From Palleronia pelagia (GTDB lineage Bacteria > Pseudomonadota > Alphaproteobacteria > Rhodobacterales > Rhodobacteraceae): 64,000 bases of DNA. Shown piece by piece: positions 44,261-53,018 of this stretch. The stretch's first letter is position 1, and each line of letters opens with the position of its first letter. Location: positions 231,001 to 295,000 of the forward strand of contig NZ_FOCM01000006.1 of assembly GCF_900110115.1 (NCBI RefSeq). The letters run 5' to 3'. The notes below the pieces were generated by a model. The model was not told where the DNA came from. It searched no databases and saw nothing but the letters and a program-made list of their open reading frames with translations. The position numbers and the translations under genes are program-made.

Positions 44261-45631
44261 ATGTCCAACCCCCTGACCCCCGGTATCGCCGCAGGCCGCC
44301 TGTCCGCCGACGAGATCGCCGAGAACTTCGCCGACCTGCACGCGCCGCTGGACATGCACGAGGCGCGCGTCGCCGCCGACCGGTGCTATTTCTGCTACGA
44401 CGCGCCCTGCGTGACCGCGTGCCCGACCGAGATCGACATCCCGCTGTTCATCCGCCAGATCGCCAACGGCCAGCCCGAAAGCGCGGGGCGCACCATCCTG
44501 AACCAGAACATCCTTGGTGGCATGTGCGCGCGGGTCTGCCCGACCGAGGACCTGTGCGAAGGCGCCTGCGTGCGCGAGGCGGCCGAGGGCAAGCCGGTGC
44601 AGATCGGCCGGCTTCAGCGCCACGCGACCGACAGCGTGATGGCGCGGCAAGGCCACCCCTTCGACCGCGCACCCGCGACGGGCAAGCGCGTGGCGGTGGT
44701 CGGCGCCGGGCCTGCGGGCCTGGCCTGCGCCCACCGGCTGGCCATGCGCGGGCATGATGTCGTGCTCTACGATGCCAAGGACAAGCCCGGCGGGCTGAAC
44801 GAGTTCGGGATCGCCGCCTACAAGTCCACCGACGATTTCGCCGCGCGCGAAGTCGGCTGGCTGTGCCAGATCGGCGGGATCGAGCTGAAGCCCGGCCACG
44901 CGCTGGGCCGCGACATCACGCTGGACGGTTTGAAGGCCGAGTTCGACGCCGTCTTCGTGGGCGTGGGCCTTGGCGGGGTGAACGATCTCGACGCGCCGGG
45001 GGCCGAGCGCGACGGTGTGCAGGACGCGGTGGGCTTCATCGCCGCGCTGCGCCAGGCCGACGACCTGGCCAAGCTGCCCGTGGGCCGCAACGTGGTGGTG
45101 ATCGGCGGCGGCATGACGGCGGTGGACGCCGCCGTGCAGTCCAAGCTGCTGGGCGCCGAGAACGTGACCATCGCCTATCGTCGCGGCAAGGACCGCATGG
45201 GCGCCTCGGAATTCGAGCAGGACCTGGCCACGTCGAAGGGCGTGCGCATCATCTGCAACGCGCAGCCGGTGGCGATCCATGGCAACGGCGCGGCCGCCGA
45301 GATCGAGCTGGAATACACCGCCGACGACGGATCGGGCCTCAAGGGCACGGGCGAGACGCTGCGCCTGCCCGCCGACCAGGTGTTCAAGGCCATCGGCCAG
45401 ACGCTGACCTTCGAGGGCCTCGCGCTCGACGGCCGCAAGATCGCCGTGACCGGCGCCGGCCGCACCTCGGTCGAAGGTGTCTGGGCCGGCGGCGACTGCA
45501 CGCCGGGCGACGATCTGACCGTCGTCGCGGTGGCCGAGGGGCGCGATGCGGCCGAGGATATCCACGCGACGCTCATGGGCGTCGCGGCGCCCGAAACCGG
45601 CGCCGTGATCGGCGAAGCGGCGCGTGCCTGA
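44261..45631 (+). CDS. preT: NAD-dependent dihydropyrimidine dehydrogenase subunit PreT
   Basis: A 456-residue flavin and iron-sulfur protein that passes electrons from NADH to PreA for reduction of uracil and thymine. The N-terminal iron-sulfur region has CYFCYDAPCVTACPTEIDIP and CARVCPTEDLCEGACV; then come the FAD loop GAGPAGLACAHRL and the NAD loop GGGMTAVDAAVQSK, with the C-terminal GVWAGGDCTPG. It overlaps the Fpg-type gene by 8 bases. GAGG precedes the ATG. Expression is probably under RutR. Confidence 0.94.
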   Translation: MSNPLTPGIAAGRLSADEIAENFADLHAPLDMHEARVAADRCYFCYDAPCVTACPTEIDIPLFIRQIANGQPESAGRTILNQNILGGMCARVCPTEDLCEGACVREAAEGKPVQIGRLQRHATDSVMARQGHPFDRAPATGKRVAVVGAGPAGLACAHRLAMRGHDVVLYDAKDKPGGLNEFGIAAYKSTDDFAAREVGWLCQIGGIELKPGHALGRDITLDGLKAEFDAVFVGVGLGGVNDLDAPGAERDGVQDAVGFIAALRQADDLAKLPVGRNVVVIGGGMTAVDAAVQSKLLGAENVTIAYRRGKDRMGASEFEQDLATSKGVRIICNAQPVAIHGNGAAAEIELEYTADDGSGLKGTGETLRLPADQVFKAIGQTLTFEGLALDGRKIAVTGAGRTSVEGVWAGGDCTPGDDLTVVAVAEGRDAAEDIHATLMGVAAPETGAVIGEAARA

Positions 45632-46412
45632 ACTTCCCGAGGTCGAGGCCGCGCGCCGCCGGATCGAACGCGGCGCGCTCAACCGCACGATCGAGGCGGT
45701 GACCTACGGCGACGACATCACGCATATGGACCTGCCCGACCGCGCGGCGTTGGACCGGTTCACGGGCACGCAATTCTCCACCGCCACGCGGCACGGCAAG
45801 TTCATCTTCGCGGGCACGCAGGGCGGACCCTGGATGATGATCCACCTTGGCATGGCCGGATCGATCCGCGTCATGGACGCGGACGAGGTCGACGCCGACT
45901 ACATCCGGCTGACGGTTGCGTTCGAGGGCGGCACCCGCCTGACCTTCCGCGATCCGCGCAAGTTCGGCGAGATCGTCGTAGTCGAGGGTGTCGAGGATTA
46001 CGTGGCCGAACGCGGGCTTGGCCCAGATGCGCTGACCATCGGCGACAACGCGTTCGCCGACGTGATCGGCGGGACGCGCGGGGCGGTCAAATCCGCCCTG
46101 CTGGCGCAATCGAAGCTGGCCGGCGTCGGCAACCTCTGGGCGGACGAGTCGCTCTATCGCGCGGGGATCCTGCCCGATGCGCGGGCCTGCGACCTGGACG
46201 CGGGCCGGATCGGGCAACTGCACGGCGTCGTCGGCGACACGCTGAAGGCCGTGGTGGACACCGATGCCGTCTATTCGAAGCTGCCCGCCGACTGGCTGAT
46301 CCACCGCCGTGACGAGGGTGCCGATTGCGGGATCTGCGACGGCGCCATCGGGAAGACGAAGGTGGGTGGGCGCACGTCCTATTTCTGCCCGGACCACCAG
46401 ACCGGGGGGTGA
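45624..46412 (+). CDS. Fpg/Nei family DNA glycosylase
   Basis: A 262-residue member of the formamidopyrimidine-DNA glycosylase family. It starts PELPEVE with the catalytic N-terminal proline, has the conserved lysine in TRHGKF, the helix-two-turn-helix SKLAGVGNLWADE, and a C-terminal zinc finger beginning CGIC; the last ligand pair reads CPDH instead of CxxC. The GTG start lies inside the end of preT. A repair enzyme for oxidised purines or pyrimidines sits here between the two subunits of a pyrimidine-reducing enzyme. It is probably not the housekeeping MutM; that is an inference from its location and finger. Confidence 0.88.
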   Translation: MPELPEVEAARRRIERGALNRTIEAVTYGDDITHMDLPDRAALDRFTGTQFSTATRHGKFIFAGTQGGPWMMIHLGMAGSIRVMDADEVDADYIRLTVAFEGGTRLTFRDPRKFGEIVVVEGVEDYVAERGLGPDALTIGDNAFADVIGGTRGAVKSALLAQSKLAGVGNLWADESLYRAGILPDARACDLDAGRIGQLHGVVGDTLKAVVDTDAVYSKLPADWLIHRRDEGADCGICDGAIGKTKVGGRTSYFCPDHQTGG

Positions 46413-46468
46413 TACTGCGCGGCCCGGATCCGGGGCGCGTTCTGAATTGATGAACGGGAGGGCCTGAC

Positions 46469-47770
46469 ATGGCTGATCTGACGACCGATTTCGTGGGCAT
46501 CAAGAGCCCCAACCCCTTCTGGCTGGCCTCGGCCCCGCCCACCGACAAGGAATACAACGTCCGCCGCGCCTTCGAGGCCGGCTGGGGCGGTGTCGTGTGG
46601 AAGACGCTGGGCGCCGAGGGCCCGCCCGTGGTCAACGTGAACGGCCCGCGCTACGGCGCGATCTGGGGCGCGGACCGCAGGCTTCTGGGACTGAACAACA
46701 TCGAACTCATCACCGACCGCCCGCTCGAGGTGAACCTCGAGGAAATGGCGCGGGTGAAGTCGGACTATCCCGACCGCGCGCTGATCGCGTCGATCATGGT
46801 GCCCTGCGAGGAAAGCGCCTGGAAGGCGATCCTGCCGCGGGTGATGGAAACGGGCGCCGACGGGATCGAGCTGAACTTCGGCTGCCCCCACGGCATGGCC
46901 GAACGCGGCATGGGCAGCGCGGTGGGGCAGGTGCCCGAATACATCGAAATGGTCACCCGCTGGTGCAAGCAGTATTACGACCGCCCCGTGATCGTGAAGC
47001 TGACCCCCAACATCACCGACATCCGCAAGCCCGCCCAGGCGGCGAAGAACGGCGGTGCGGACGCGGTCAGCCTGATCAACACGATCAACTCGATCACGTC
47101 TGTCAATCTCGACACCATGTCGCCCGAGCCCTCTATCGACGGCAAGGGCAGCCATGGCGGCTATTGCGGCCCGGCGGTGAAGCCCATCGCCATGAACATG
47201 GTGGCCGAGATCGCCCGTGATCCCGAAACCCACGGCCTTCCGATCAGCGGCATCGGCGGGATCACCACCTGGCGCGACGCGGCCGAGTTCATGAGCCTCG
47301 GCGCGGGCAACGTGCAGGTCTGTACCGCCGCCATGACCTATGGCTTCCGCATCGTGGAAGAGATGAAAGCGGGCCTGTCGGCCTGGATGGACGAAAAGGG
47401 CTACGCCTCGGTCGCCGAGGTCGTGGGCCGCGCGGTGCCCAAAGTCACCGACTGGCAGTACCTGAACCTGAACTACGTCACCAAGGCGCGGATCAGCCAG
47501 GACGACTGCATCAAGTGTGGTCGCTGCTTCGCCGCCTGCGAGGACACGTCCCACCAGGCCATCGCCATGTCGCCCGACCGCACCTTCACCGTGATCGACG
47601 AGGAATGCGTGGCCTGCAACCTGTGCGTGGATGTCTGCCCAGTCGAGAACTGCATCACCATGGAAGAGCTGCCCAAGGGCGCAGTCGACCCGCGCACCGG
47701 CAAGACCGTGGGCGACTATGCCAACTGGACGACGCACCCGAACAACCCCGCGGCGCAAGCAGCGGAGTGA
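46469..47770 (+). CDS. preA: NAD-dependent dihydropyrimidine dehydrogenase subunit PreA
   Basis: A 433-residue catalytic subunit that reduces uracil and thymine to the 5,6-dihydro forms. The FMN barrel has NPFWLASAPPTDKEYNVRRAFEAGWGG (in part), NFGCPHGMAERGMGSAVGQ and GIGGITTWRDAAEF; the C-terminus carries two ferredoxin-type clusters (CIKCGRCFAAC, CVACNLCVDVCP). It works with PreT, from which it is separated by the Fpg-type gene. Confidence 0.95.
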   Translation: MADLTTDFVGIKSPNPFWLASAPPTDKEYNVRRAFEAGWGGVVWKTLGAEGPPVVNVNGPRYGAIWGADRRLLGLNNIELITDRPLEVNLEEMARVKSDYPDRALIASIMVPCEESAWKAILPRVMETGADGIELNFGCPHGMAERGMGSAVGQVPEYIEMVTRWCKQYYDRPVIVKLTPNITDIRKPAQAAKNGGADAVSLINTINSITSVNLDTMSPEPSIDGKGSHGGYCGPAVKPIAMNMVAEIARDPETHGLPISGIGGITTWRDAAEFMSLGAGNVQVCTAAMTYGFRIVEEMKAGLSAWMDEKGYASVAEVVGRAVPKVTDWQYLNLNYVTKARISQDDCIKCGRCFAACEDTSHQAIAMSPDRTFTVIDEECVACNLCVDVCPVENCITMEELPKGAVDPRTGKTVGDYANWTTHPNNPAAQAAE

Positions 47771-47773
47771 CGG

Positions 47774-49048
47774 GTGGATGACGCCGACCGCCGTCTGCTG
47801 ACGGAGCTGTTCGACGCGGCCGTCGCCGCGGCGGACCCCGCCCGCGCCATCGCACGCGCCATGCCCGCGCCGCCCAAGGGACGCACGGTCGTGGTGGGCT
47901 GCGGCAAGGGCGCGGCGCAGCTGGCGGCGGCGTTCGACGCGGCGTGGGAGGACGACCTGACCGGCGTCGTCGTCACGCGCTATGGCTACGCCACCGACGC
48001 AGGCCGCATCCGGGTGATGGAGGCGTCGCATCCCGTGCCCGACACGGCCGGTCTCGAGGCGTCACGGGCGCTGATGGACGCGGTGTCAGGGCTTGGTCCG
48101 GACGACCTGGTCGTCGCGCTCATCTGCGGCGGGGGGTCGGCCCTTTTGCCGATGCCGCCCGAGGGGATGGACCTCGACGATGAACGCGCGCTGAACGAGG
48201 CGCTTCTGGCCTCGGGCGCGCCCATCGGCGTGATGAACGCCATCCGCAAGCACGCCAGCCGGATCAAGGGCGGGCGCCTCGCCGCCGCCGCGCATCCGGC
48301 GCGGGTCGTGTCGCTGGTCGTGTCGGACGTGCCGGGCGACGATCCGGCCGAGGTCGCGTCGGGGCCCACGGTACCGTCGGCTGTCACGCTGGAAGAGACC
48401 CGCGCGCTGATCGAAAGCTACGGGATCGACCTGCCCGAGATCATCCGCGGCCACCTGGAAACCGGCGCCGCCCGCGCGCCAGCGCCGGGCGACGACGTAT
48501 TCGCGGGGAACGAGGTCCATGTGGTCGCCTCGGCCAGCATCTCGCTCGAAGCCGCGGTGGCGCGGGCGCGCGAAGCGGGCTACGACGCCGTGATCCTGTC
48601 GGACGCCATCGAGGGCGAGGCGCGGGACGTGGGCCAGGTTCACGCCGCGATCGCGCGCGAGGTGGCCATGCGCGGGCGGCCCTTCTCCGCGCCGGTCGTG
48701 ATCCTGTCGGGGGGCGAGACCACGGTCAGCCTGCGCGGCAAGGGTGGGCGCGGTGGGCGCAACACCGAGTTCCTGTTGTCCTTCGCGCGGGCCATCGACG
48801 GGCTGCCGGGCATCGCCGCGCTGGCCGCCGATACCGACGGCATCGACGGGTCCGAGGACAACGCGGGCGCGTTCGCCACAGGCGACACGGCGGCGGCCCT
48901 GCGCGCGACGGGTGTCGATCCGGGCGGCGCGTTGGGGCGCAACGATGCCTGGGGTGCGTTCGAAGCTGTGGATGCGCTGTTCGTGCCCGGTCCCACCGGC
49001 ACCAACGTGAACGACTTTCGCGCGATCCTCGTCCGCGCCGCCGACTAG
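47774..49048 (+). CDS. Glycerate kinase type 2 (GckA/TtuD family)
   Basis: A 424-residue MOFRL-type glycerate kinase, which phosphorylates D-glycerate, mostly to 2-phosphoglycerate. It shows GCGKGAAQLA, ASHPVPD, ICGGGSALLPMPPEG, NAIRKHASRIKGGRLA and the C-terminal MOFRL stretch GGRNTEFLLSF with DTDGIDGSEDNAGAF. The start is the GTG at 47774, 3 bases after preA. Glycerate can arise from glyoxylate or hydroxypyruvate; its place in a nucleobase operon may reflect carbon disposal. Confidence 0.92.
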   Translation: MDDADRRLLTELFDAAVAAADPARAIARAMPAPPKGRTVVVGCGKGAAQLAAAFDAAWEDDLTGVVVTRYGYATDAGRIRVMEASHPVPDTAGLEASRALMDAVSGLGPDDLVVALICGGGSALLPMPPEGMDLDDERALNEALLASGAPIGVMNAIRKHASRIKGGRLAAAAHPARVVSLVVSDVPGDDPAEVASGPTVPSAVTLEETRALIESYGIDLPEIIRGHLETGAARAPAPGDDVFAGNEVHVVASASISLEAAVARAREAGYDAVILSDAIEGEARDVGQVHAAIAREVAMRGRPFSAPVVILSGGETTVSLRGKGGRGGRNTEFLLSFARAIDGLPGIAALAADTDGIDGSEDNAGAFATGDTAAALRATGVDPGGALGRNDAWGAFEAVDALFVPGPTGTNVNDFRAILVRAAD

Positions 49049-49647
49049 GCGCCCGGCCGCAGCAGGCGGTCGAAGAGCTGCGTCAGGTGTGCCTCGGCCC
49101 CCCGCAGCGGGTCGTCGGTGTCCAGCACCGCGCGCACCTGCACATCGAAATCGGCATAGTGCTGGGTCAGCGCCCAGACCGACATGATGGTGTGATGCGG
49201 GTCCACCTGCGCCAGCCGCCCTTCGGCCACCCAGTCGGCGATCAGCGCGGCGGCGCCGTCGACGAGGTCGCGCAGGGTGCTGGCCAGCGTGTCGTCGATA
49301 TGCGGCGCGCCCGACAGGATCTCGTTCGCGAACAGCCGGCTTTCGCGCGGGTAGTCGCGGCTCAGCGCCAGCTTGCGCCGCACGTAGTCCAGCATCTCGT
49401 CCAGAGGCTCGCCCGCCGGGTCGATATCGCGCAGCGGCTCCAGCCAGGCATCCATCAGCTGCAACAGAAGGGCGCGGTGGATCGCCTCTTTCGACTGGAA
49501 ATAATAGAGCAAATTGGGCTTCGACAGGCCCGCCTCGCCGGCGATCTGGTCCAGTGTTGCGCCCCGGAAGCCATAGCGCGAGAATATCTCGAGCCCGGCG
49601 TCGAGAATGGCGGCCCGGTTGCGGGACTGGATGCGCGTCTCAGGCAT
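49045..49647 (-). CDS. rutR: TetR family regulator, RutR type
   Basis: A 200-residue TetR-family protein resembling E. coli RutR, the uracil/thymine-responsive regulator of pyrimidine use. The helix-turn-helix spans FRGATLDQIAGEAGLSKPNLLYYF (in part), and the ligand domain has the characteristic SRDYPRESRLFANEILSGAP, VDPHHTIMSVWALTQHYADF. ATG 49647 is used as the start; a TTG at 49704 would extend it by 19 residues. It converges with the glycerate kinase gene (4-base overlap) and is divergent from the amidohydrolase gene, with a RutR-like site between them. Confidence 0.88.
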   Translation of the reverse strand: MPETRIQSRNRAAILDAGLEIFSRYGFRGATLDQIAGEAGLSKPNLLYYFQSKEAIHRALLLQLMDAWLEPLRDIDPAGEPLDEMLDYVRRKLALSRDYPRESRLFANEILSGAPHIDDTLASTLRDLVDGAAALIADWVAEGRLAQVDPHHTIMSVWALTQHYADFDVQVRAVLDTDDPLRGAEAHLTQLFDRLLRPGA

Positions 49648-49760
49648 TTGCGGGACGGCCAAGCTTCGTGCGTCGCGGGCGCATTCCGCCGGTTTTTTGA
49701 GCAATTGCCGCCTGCATGGTCGCGATCCTTGACTGGTTCCGAACCTCTGTTAGCGTGCAT

Positions 49761-49776
49761 TTTACCGATTGGTCAA
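49761..49776. promoter_or_regulatory. RutR-like operator between rutR and the amidohydrolase gene
   Basis: TTTACCGATTGGTCAA matches the RutR consensus TTGACCA-NN-TGGTCAA at 12 of 14 defined positions; the right arm is perfect. It sits 20 bases before the amidohydrolase start and about 114 bases before the rutR start used here, so it could control both genes. Confidence 0.6.
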
Positions 49777-49795
49777 ATCATTGCGAGGACGCCCC

Positions 49796-51052
49796 ATGCC
49801 CCCAGCCGCCCCCGGTGAAAACATGCGCATCAACGGCGACCGGCTGTGGGACAGCTTGATGGACATGGCCAAGATCGGGCCCGGCGTCGCGGGCGGCAAC
49901 AACCGCCAGACGCTGACCGATGACGACGCGCGGGGCCGCGCGCTGTTCCAGGCCTGGTGCGAGGATGCGGGCTGCACCATGGGCCTCGACCAGATGGGCA
50001 ACATGTTCGCGCGGCGCGAGGGGACGGACCCCGACGCGCTGCCGGTCTACGTGGGCAGCCACCTCGACACCCAGCCCACCGGTGGCAAGTACGACGGCGT
50101 GCTGGGCGTGCTGGGCGGATTGGAGATCATCCGCAGCCTCAATGACCTCGGCGTGAAGACGAAGCACCCTATCGTGGTGACGAACTTCACGAACGAGGAG
50201 GGCACCCGCTTCGCGCCCGCCATGCTCAGCTCGGGCGTCTTCGCCGGCATCCACGAACAGGACTGGGCCTATGCGAGGACCGACGCCAAGGGCCTGAGCT
50301 TCGGCGACGAGCTGGAGCGGATCGGCTGGAAGGGCGCGGAAGAGGTCGGCGCCCGCAAGATGCACGCCTTCTTCGAGCTGCATATCGAGCAGGGCCCGAT
50401 TCTCGAAGCCGAGGGCAAGGATATCGGCGTGGTCACGCACGGGCAGGGCCTGTGGTGGCTCCAGATCACGCTGACCGGCAAGGACAGCCACACCGGCTCG
50501 ACCCCCATGAACATGCGCAAGAACGCCGGGCTCGGCATGGCGCGCATCCTCGAACGCGTGCACGAGATCGCGATGGAGGCGCAGCCCGACGCCGTCGGCG
50601 CGGCCGGCCATATCGACGTCTACCCGAACTCGCGCAACGTGATCCCCGGCAAGGTGGTCTTCACCGTGGATTTCCGCTCGCCCGACCAGGCCAAGCTCGA
50701 CGGCATGAAGGCGCGGCTTGAAGAAGAGGGCCCGAAGATCGCCGAGGAACTGGGCCTGGGCTTCGAGATCGAGACCGCCGGCCATTTCGACCCCGTGACG
50801 TTCGACGAGGGCTGCGTGAAGGCGGTCCGCGACGCAGCCGAGCGGCTGGGCTATTCGCACCGCGACATCGTCTCGGGCGCGGGCCACGATGCCTGCTGGA
50901 TCAACCGCGTGGCCCCCACCGCGATGGTCATGTGCCCCTGCGTCGACGGCCTCAGCCACAACGAGGCCGAGGAAATCACCAAGGACTGGGCCAAGGCCGG
51001 CGCCGACGTGCTGCTGCACGCGGTGGTCGAGACGGCGGGGGTGGAGGGGTGA
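49796..51052 (+). CDS. M20-type Zn-dependent amidohydrolase (N-carbamoyl-beta-alanine/amino acid hydrolase)
   Basis: A 418-residue hydantoinase/carbamoylase-family amidohydrolase. Metal ligands lie in YVGSHLDTQPTGGKYDGVLG, TNEEGTRF and ELHIEQGPILE, and the dimerisation and substrate loop in TGKDSHTGSTPMNMR; the C-terminal GAGHDACW completes the site. It probably hydrolyses N-carbamoyl-beta-alanine to beta-alanine, CO2 and ammonia, the step after the hydantoinase. GAGG lies 8 bases before the ATG. The stop overlaps the GTG start of the HEPN-like gene. Confidence 0.92.
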   Translation: MPPAAPGENMRINGDRLWDSLMDMAKIGPGVAGGNNRQTLTDDDARGRALFQAWCEDAGCTMGLDQMGNMFARREGTDPDALPVYVGSHLDTQPTGGKYDGVLGVLGGLEIIRSLNDLGVKTKHPIVVTNFTNEEGTRFAPAMLSSGVFAGIHEQDWAYARTDAKGLSFGDELERIGWKGAEEVGARKMHAFFELHIEQGPILEAEGKDIGVVTHGQGLWWLQITLTGKDSHTGSTPMNMRKNAGLGMARILERVHEIAMEAQPDAVGAAGHIDVYPNSRNVIPGKVVFTVDFRSPDQAKLDGMKARLEEEGPKIAEELGLGFEIETAGHFDPVTFDEGCVKAVRDAAERLGYSHRDIVSGAGHDACWINRVAPTAMVMCPCVDGLSHNEAEEITKDWAKAGADVLLHAVVETAGVEG

Positions 51053-51567
51053 CGTCCACAAGCCTTGACGACATCCCAACCGCGGCCTTCATAAGCCACT
51101 TCATCGTGGAGCACGCGCTTCAATACGACGTCTCACTTTCGAACGCGACGTCGGAAGTTGCTCCTCGATTTGGTGTTTTTCCTGATGGCGCCTATCCCCC
51201 AAAGCAGATTCGACTCATCGGATTACTTTATTGTCTTCTAATTCTGCCATCGGAAGTTTGGCGTCGACGCGAGCTATTCGATACGGTTCTTGAGCGGGCC
51301 AAATGCGATGATGACCTCGCTAATGCAGGGCGCACCCTTTGCAATCGCTCAGATATTCGAAGTATGAGGAACGCGGTTTCACACGGTAGGATCGGTCTGG
51401 AAGAGAACTCCATTCTATTCGTCGACAGGCGAGGTGATGCGGCCCCGCATTTCGAAGAACGCCTGAGTTATTCGGATGCTACAAATCTCTTGCTCGTTCT
51501 CGGACGCGCGTTCCATGAGGCCGCACAAATCAACTCAAAAATTGCGGATGCAGGGAGAACCTTTTGA
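51049..51567 (+). CDS. HEPN-like protein, AT-rich insertion in the pyrimidine operon
   Basis: A 172-residue protein that does not match the rest of the operon. Three lines of sequence counted by hand give 28, 34 and 29 G+C out of 60 bases, against about two thirds in flanking genes, with unbiased codon use. The helical body carries RNAVSH in IRSMRNAVSHGRI, the Rx4H motif of HEPN-domain RNases, followed by a strand ILFVDRRG and a terminal helix. The GTG start overlaps the upstream stop (GTGA) and the TGA overlaps the TTG start of the hydantoinase gene. No nucleotidyltransferase or methylase partner is adjacent. Function is not established; it looks acquired. Confidence 0.75.
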   Translation: MTSTSLDDIPTAAFISHFIVEHALQYDVSLSNATSEVAPRFGVFPDGAYPPKQIRLIGLLYCLLILPSEVWRRRELFDTVLERAKCDDDLANAGRTLCNRSDIRSMRNAVSHGRIGLEENSILFVDRRGDAAPHFEERLSYSDATNLLLVLGRAFHEAAQINSKIADAGRTF

Positions 51568-53018
51568 CCAAAGTCATCAAGAACGGCACCATCGTCACCC
51601 ATGACCTGACCTACAAGGCGGACGTCCTGGTCGACGGCGGCAAGATCATCGAGATCGGCGAAGGGCTGACCGGCGACGAGGAAATCGACGCCACGGGCTG
51701 CTACGTCATGCCCGGCGGGATCGATCCGCATACCCATCTCGAGATGCCCTTCATGGGCACCTATTCTGCCGATGATTTCGAGTCCGGCACCCGCGCGGCG
51801 CTGGCTGGCGGGACGACGATGGTTGTCGACTTCGCGCTGCCCAGCCCCGGCCAGGGGCTGCTCGACGCGCTGAAGATGTGGGACAACAAGTCGACGCGCG
51901 CGCATTGCGACTATTCCTTCCACATGGCCGTGACGTGGTGGGGCGAACAGGTCTTCGACGAGATGGAGACCGTCGTGAAGGAGCGCGGCATCAACACCTT
52001 CAAGCACTTCATGGCCTACAAGGGCGCGCTGATGGTGCAGGACGACGAGATGTATGCCTCGTTCCAGCGGTTGGCGGAACTCGGCGCCATCGCCATGGTC
52101 CACGCCGAGAACGGCGACGTGGTGGCGGATCTGTCGGCCAAGCTGCTGGCCGAGGGCAATAACGGCCCCGAGGGCCACGCCTATTCCCGCCCGCCCCAGG
52201 TCGAGGGCGAGGCGACGAACCGCGCGATCATGATCGCCGACATGGCGGGCGTGCCGCTCTACGTCGTGCACACCTCGTGCGAGGACAGCCACGAGGCCAT
52301 CCGCCGCGCGCGTCAGCAGGGCAAGCGCGTCTGGGGCGAGCCGCTGATCCAGCACCTGACGCTGGACGAGTCCGAGTACTTCAACCAGGACTGGGACCAC
52401 GCCGCGCGCCGGGTGATGTCGCCGCCCTTCCGCAACAAGCAGCACCAGGACAGTCTTTGGGCCGGGCTGCAGGCGGGCTCGCTGTCGGTCGTGGCCACCG
52501 ACCATTGTGCCTTCACCACCGACCAGAAGCGCACCGGCATCGGCGATTTCACCAAGATCCCGAACGGGACCGGCGGGCTCGAGGACCGGATGCCGATGCT
52601 CTGGACCCACGGGGTGGGCACCGGGCGGCTGACCCCGAACGAGTTCGTGGCGATCACATCGGCCAACATCGCGAAGATCCTCAACTGCTATCCCCGCAAG
52701 GGCGCGATCCGCGTGGGCAGCGACGCCGACATCGTTGTCTGGGATCCCGAGGCCGAGAAGACCATCACCGCCGGCGCGCAGCAGTCGGCCATCGACTACA
52801 ACGTCTTTGAAGGAAAGAAAGTGAAGGGTTTGCCCCGCTATACCCTGTCGAAGGGCCGCGTGATGTTCGATACCGGCAAGATGCTGGGCCAGGAAGGCCA
52901 CGGCGAATTCGTCAAGCGCGCGCCGCTGGGCGAGGTCAACAAGGCGCTGTCGTCCTGGAAGCAGATCACCGCGCCGCGGCCGGTGGAGCGCTCGGGCATC
53001 CCGGCGAGCGGGGTGTGA
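51564..53018 (+). CDS. hydA: Dihydropyrimidinase (D-hydantoinase)
   Basis: A 484-residue cyclic amidohydrolase that opens dihydrouracil or hydantoin rings. Metal ligands are H56 and H58 in IDPHTHLE, the bridging carboxylated lysine is K153 in HFMAYKGAL, and further ligands are in MVHAENGD, YVVHTSCEDS and ATDHCAF. The start is a TTG at 51564 with GGGAG 7 bases before it, within the HEPN-like gene; no ATG is available near the conserved KVIKNGTIVT. The stop overlaps the ABC ATPase start (TGATG). Confidence 0.93.
   Translation: MTKVIKNGTIVTHDLTYKADVLVDGGKIIEIGEGLTGDEEIDATGCYVMPGGIDPHTHLEMPFMGTYSADDFESGTRAALAGGTTMVVDFALPSPGQGLLDALKMWDNKSTRAHCDYSFHMAVTWWGEQVFDEMETVVKERGINTFKHFMAYKGALMVQDDEMYASFQRLAELGAIAMVHAENGDVVADLSAKLLAEGNNGPEGHAYSRPPQVEGEATNRAIMIADMAGVPLYVVHTSCEDSHEAIRRARQQGKRVWGEPLIQHLTLDESEYFNQDWDHAARRVMSPPFRNKQHQDSLWAGLQAGSLSVVATDHCAFTTDQKRTGIGDFTKIPNGTGGLEDRMPMLWTHGVGTGRLTPNEFVAITSANIAKILNCYPRKGAIRVGSDADIVVWDPEAEKTITAGAQQSAIDYNVFEGKKVKGLPRYTLSKGRVMFDTGKMLGQEGHGEFVKRAPLGEVNKALSSWKQITAPRPVERSGIPASGV

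Noticed and set aside
51049..51567. HEPN-like gene as half of a HEPN/MNT toxin-antitoxin pair
   Set aside because: No minimal nucleotidyltransferase frame is adjacent on either strand; the neighbours are intact metabolic genes.
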